Positions 29,476 through 30,137 of a stretch of DNA of 30,137 nt are shown piece by piece. The stretch comes from WLMZ01 sp037140375. Lineage in GTDB: Bacteria > Actinomycetota > Acidimicrobiia > Acidimicrobiales > Ilumatobacteraceae. The translations under genes were made by a program, and so were the position numbers. The notes beneath the pieces are model-generated. The model saw nothing but the letters and a program-made list of their open reading frames with translations, was not told the DNA's origin and ran no database searches. Each line of letters starts with the position of its first letter. The first letter of the stretch is position 1. The stretch lies in NCBI GenBank assembly GCA_037140375.1, contig JBAXER010000033.1:1-30137 (forward strand), written 5' to 3'.

Positions 29476-30137
29476 TCAGCCCTTGCGCCAGCGAGCACGA
29501 CCACCTGCGTACGGCGTGCCATTGGCCTTCGTCGTGGAGCAGAGATATGACTGACCGTGGTATGTGCCATGAGCGCCAACTGGCGTGCAGAACGCCCCAG
29601 GCTTGATGTCGGTTGACGCCGCCGTCGACCCTTGCGTGGCCGGAACGCCCGTTGCAGGAGCCGGGGCGCCGACTGATGATCCACCTGGAACTGCATCAAG
29701 CAGCAGCCACCAGTGGACCATTTCATCCTGCGCCACAGCGAGCGTGATCTGTCCCAAGCACACTTGTTTGTGCAGCCGGTTTTCCCACACGTCTTTGTCG
29801 CGGGCATTAGCAGGGCCGGTGTAGGGCTCGGGCCACAAGTTGGTGATGTCGTTTGAGCCGCCCAACTCGAGCGGGATGAGGTGGTCAACTTCGTAAGCGC
29901 CAGGAGCAGGGTTCGAGATGCCGTATTCGGCAAACACTCTTCGTTTGGTGGCGGCGCTCACATCGCGGACGCTTGCCGAGTAGCCGACAACGCAGATGGT
30001 CTCGTGAATGTTGGCCTGGGTCACTCGCGGATCGGCCGCGCCTGGTGACAACGACATGTCTTGGATGACGACGCCTCCGGGCGGCGGCGCTGCTTGGGAG
30101 GTTGGCACGGTGACGCCCGCAGGCTCGGTGTAGGTGG
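29476..30137 (-). CDS. HNH endonuclease-like protein, probably secreted, 5' end beyond window
   Basis: The minus-strand frame stays open to the window edge, so the true start probably lies outside; a GTG at 30108 is only a formal possibility. The visible ~220 residues begin with a Pro/Gly-rich linker (TYTEPAGVTVPTSQAAPPPGG), as after a signal or anchor segment. The nuclease core reads YEVDHLIPLELGGSNDITNLWPEPYTGP, the DH...N...HNH-type pattern with the metal His, then RDKDVWENRLHKQVC. A C-terminal cysteine module (AFCTPVGAHGTYHGQSYLCSTT...ARWRKG) is one often seen at the end of secreted actinobacterial proteins. Function could be extracellular nucleic-acid degradation or nutrient scavenging. 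Same strand as the SGNH gene, 37 bp upstream of it, but the latter has its own -10 box. Confidence 0.82.
   Translation of the reverse strand, partial: TYTEPAGVTVPTSQAAPPPGGVVIQDMSLSPGAADPRVTQANIHETICVVGYSASVRDVSAATKRRVFAEYGISNPAPGAYEVDHLIPLELGGSNDITNLWPEPYTGPANARDKDVWENRLHKQVCLGQITLAVAQDEMVHWWLLLDAVPGGSSVGAPAPATGVPATQGSTAASTDIKPGAFCTPVGAHGTYHGQSYLCSTTKANGTPYAGGRARWRKG

Noticed and set aside
29439..29933. N-terminal extension of the SGNH protein
   Set aside because: Out-of-frame shadow of the HNH gene; the signal peptide begins at GTG 29438.
1..30137. CRISPR arrays, tRNA/rRNA genes, insertion sequences or prophage
   Set aside because: No regularly spaced repeats, no tRNA-like cloverleaf in the short gaps, no transposase, integrase or phage protein among the credible genes.

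Overview
The window looks like a chromosomal segment of an actinobacterium, most likely a free-living Acidimicrobiia/Ilumatobacter-type organism (inference). The reasons are high-GC codon use, an F420-type luciferase-like oxidoreductase, many TetR regulators, secreted proteins built from the actinobacterial 'LLDTR...DVVGWY' repeat, and many genes whose -10 box lies 5-8 nt before the start codon (leaderless transcripts). I see no tRNA, rRNA, IS element, phage gene or CRISPR array. No gene-free gap exceeds about 155 bp.

Region 1 (1-8174): a partial SRPBCC gene is divergent from a TetR gene. A tight operon follows: sulfotransferase, an MBL-fold alkylsulfatase-like protein with altered metal ligands, cysD, a cysN-cysC fusion, cysQ and a TIM-barrel protein. 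Together these make PAPS, use it for sulfation and destroy the by-product PAP. No PAPS or sulfite reductase gene is present, so the cassette reads as sulfation rather than cysteine synthesis.

Region 2 (8186-11968): a YefM/YoeB-type toxin-antitoxin pair behind a 9-bp inverted repeat, a D-aminoacylase-like amidohydrolase, and a secreted three-repeat protein.

Region 3 (11949-14471): four tandem paralogous TetR genes on the minus strand, each with its own -10 box next to its start codon.

Region 4 (14537-21825, minus strand): an eight-gene cluster. In order of transcription it encodes a DUF2855 protein, a small hypothetical protein, a GrdB-related protein, two GST-fold proteins, a fatty-acid desaturase, a hypothetical protein and a third GST-fold protein. 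The GrdB-related gene is interrupted by an in-frame UGA at a U-P-L-C motif, followed by a SECIS-like hairpin. I read it as one selenoprotein gene (Sec151) that routine gene calling would split into two ORFs. This is the most interesting object in the window.

Region 5 (21941-27529): a dimeric alpha/beta-barrel protein and an F420-type oxidoreductase, a haloalkane dehalogenase divergent from an arylsulfatase across a perfect 7-7-7 palindrome, and a hypothetical protein. Region 6 (27564-30137, minus strand): a secreted three-repeat SGNH hydrolase and a partial, probably secreted HNH nuclease.

The content suggests a catabolic/detoxification island (sulfate esters, organohalides, electrophiles, lipids) under many TetR regulators. 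Substrates are not determinable from sequence alone.
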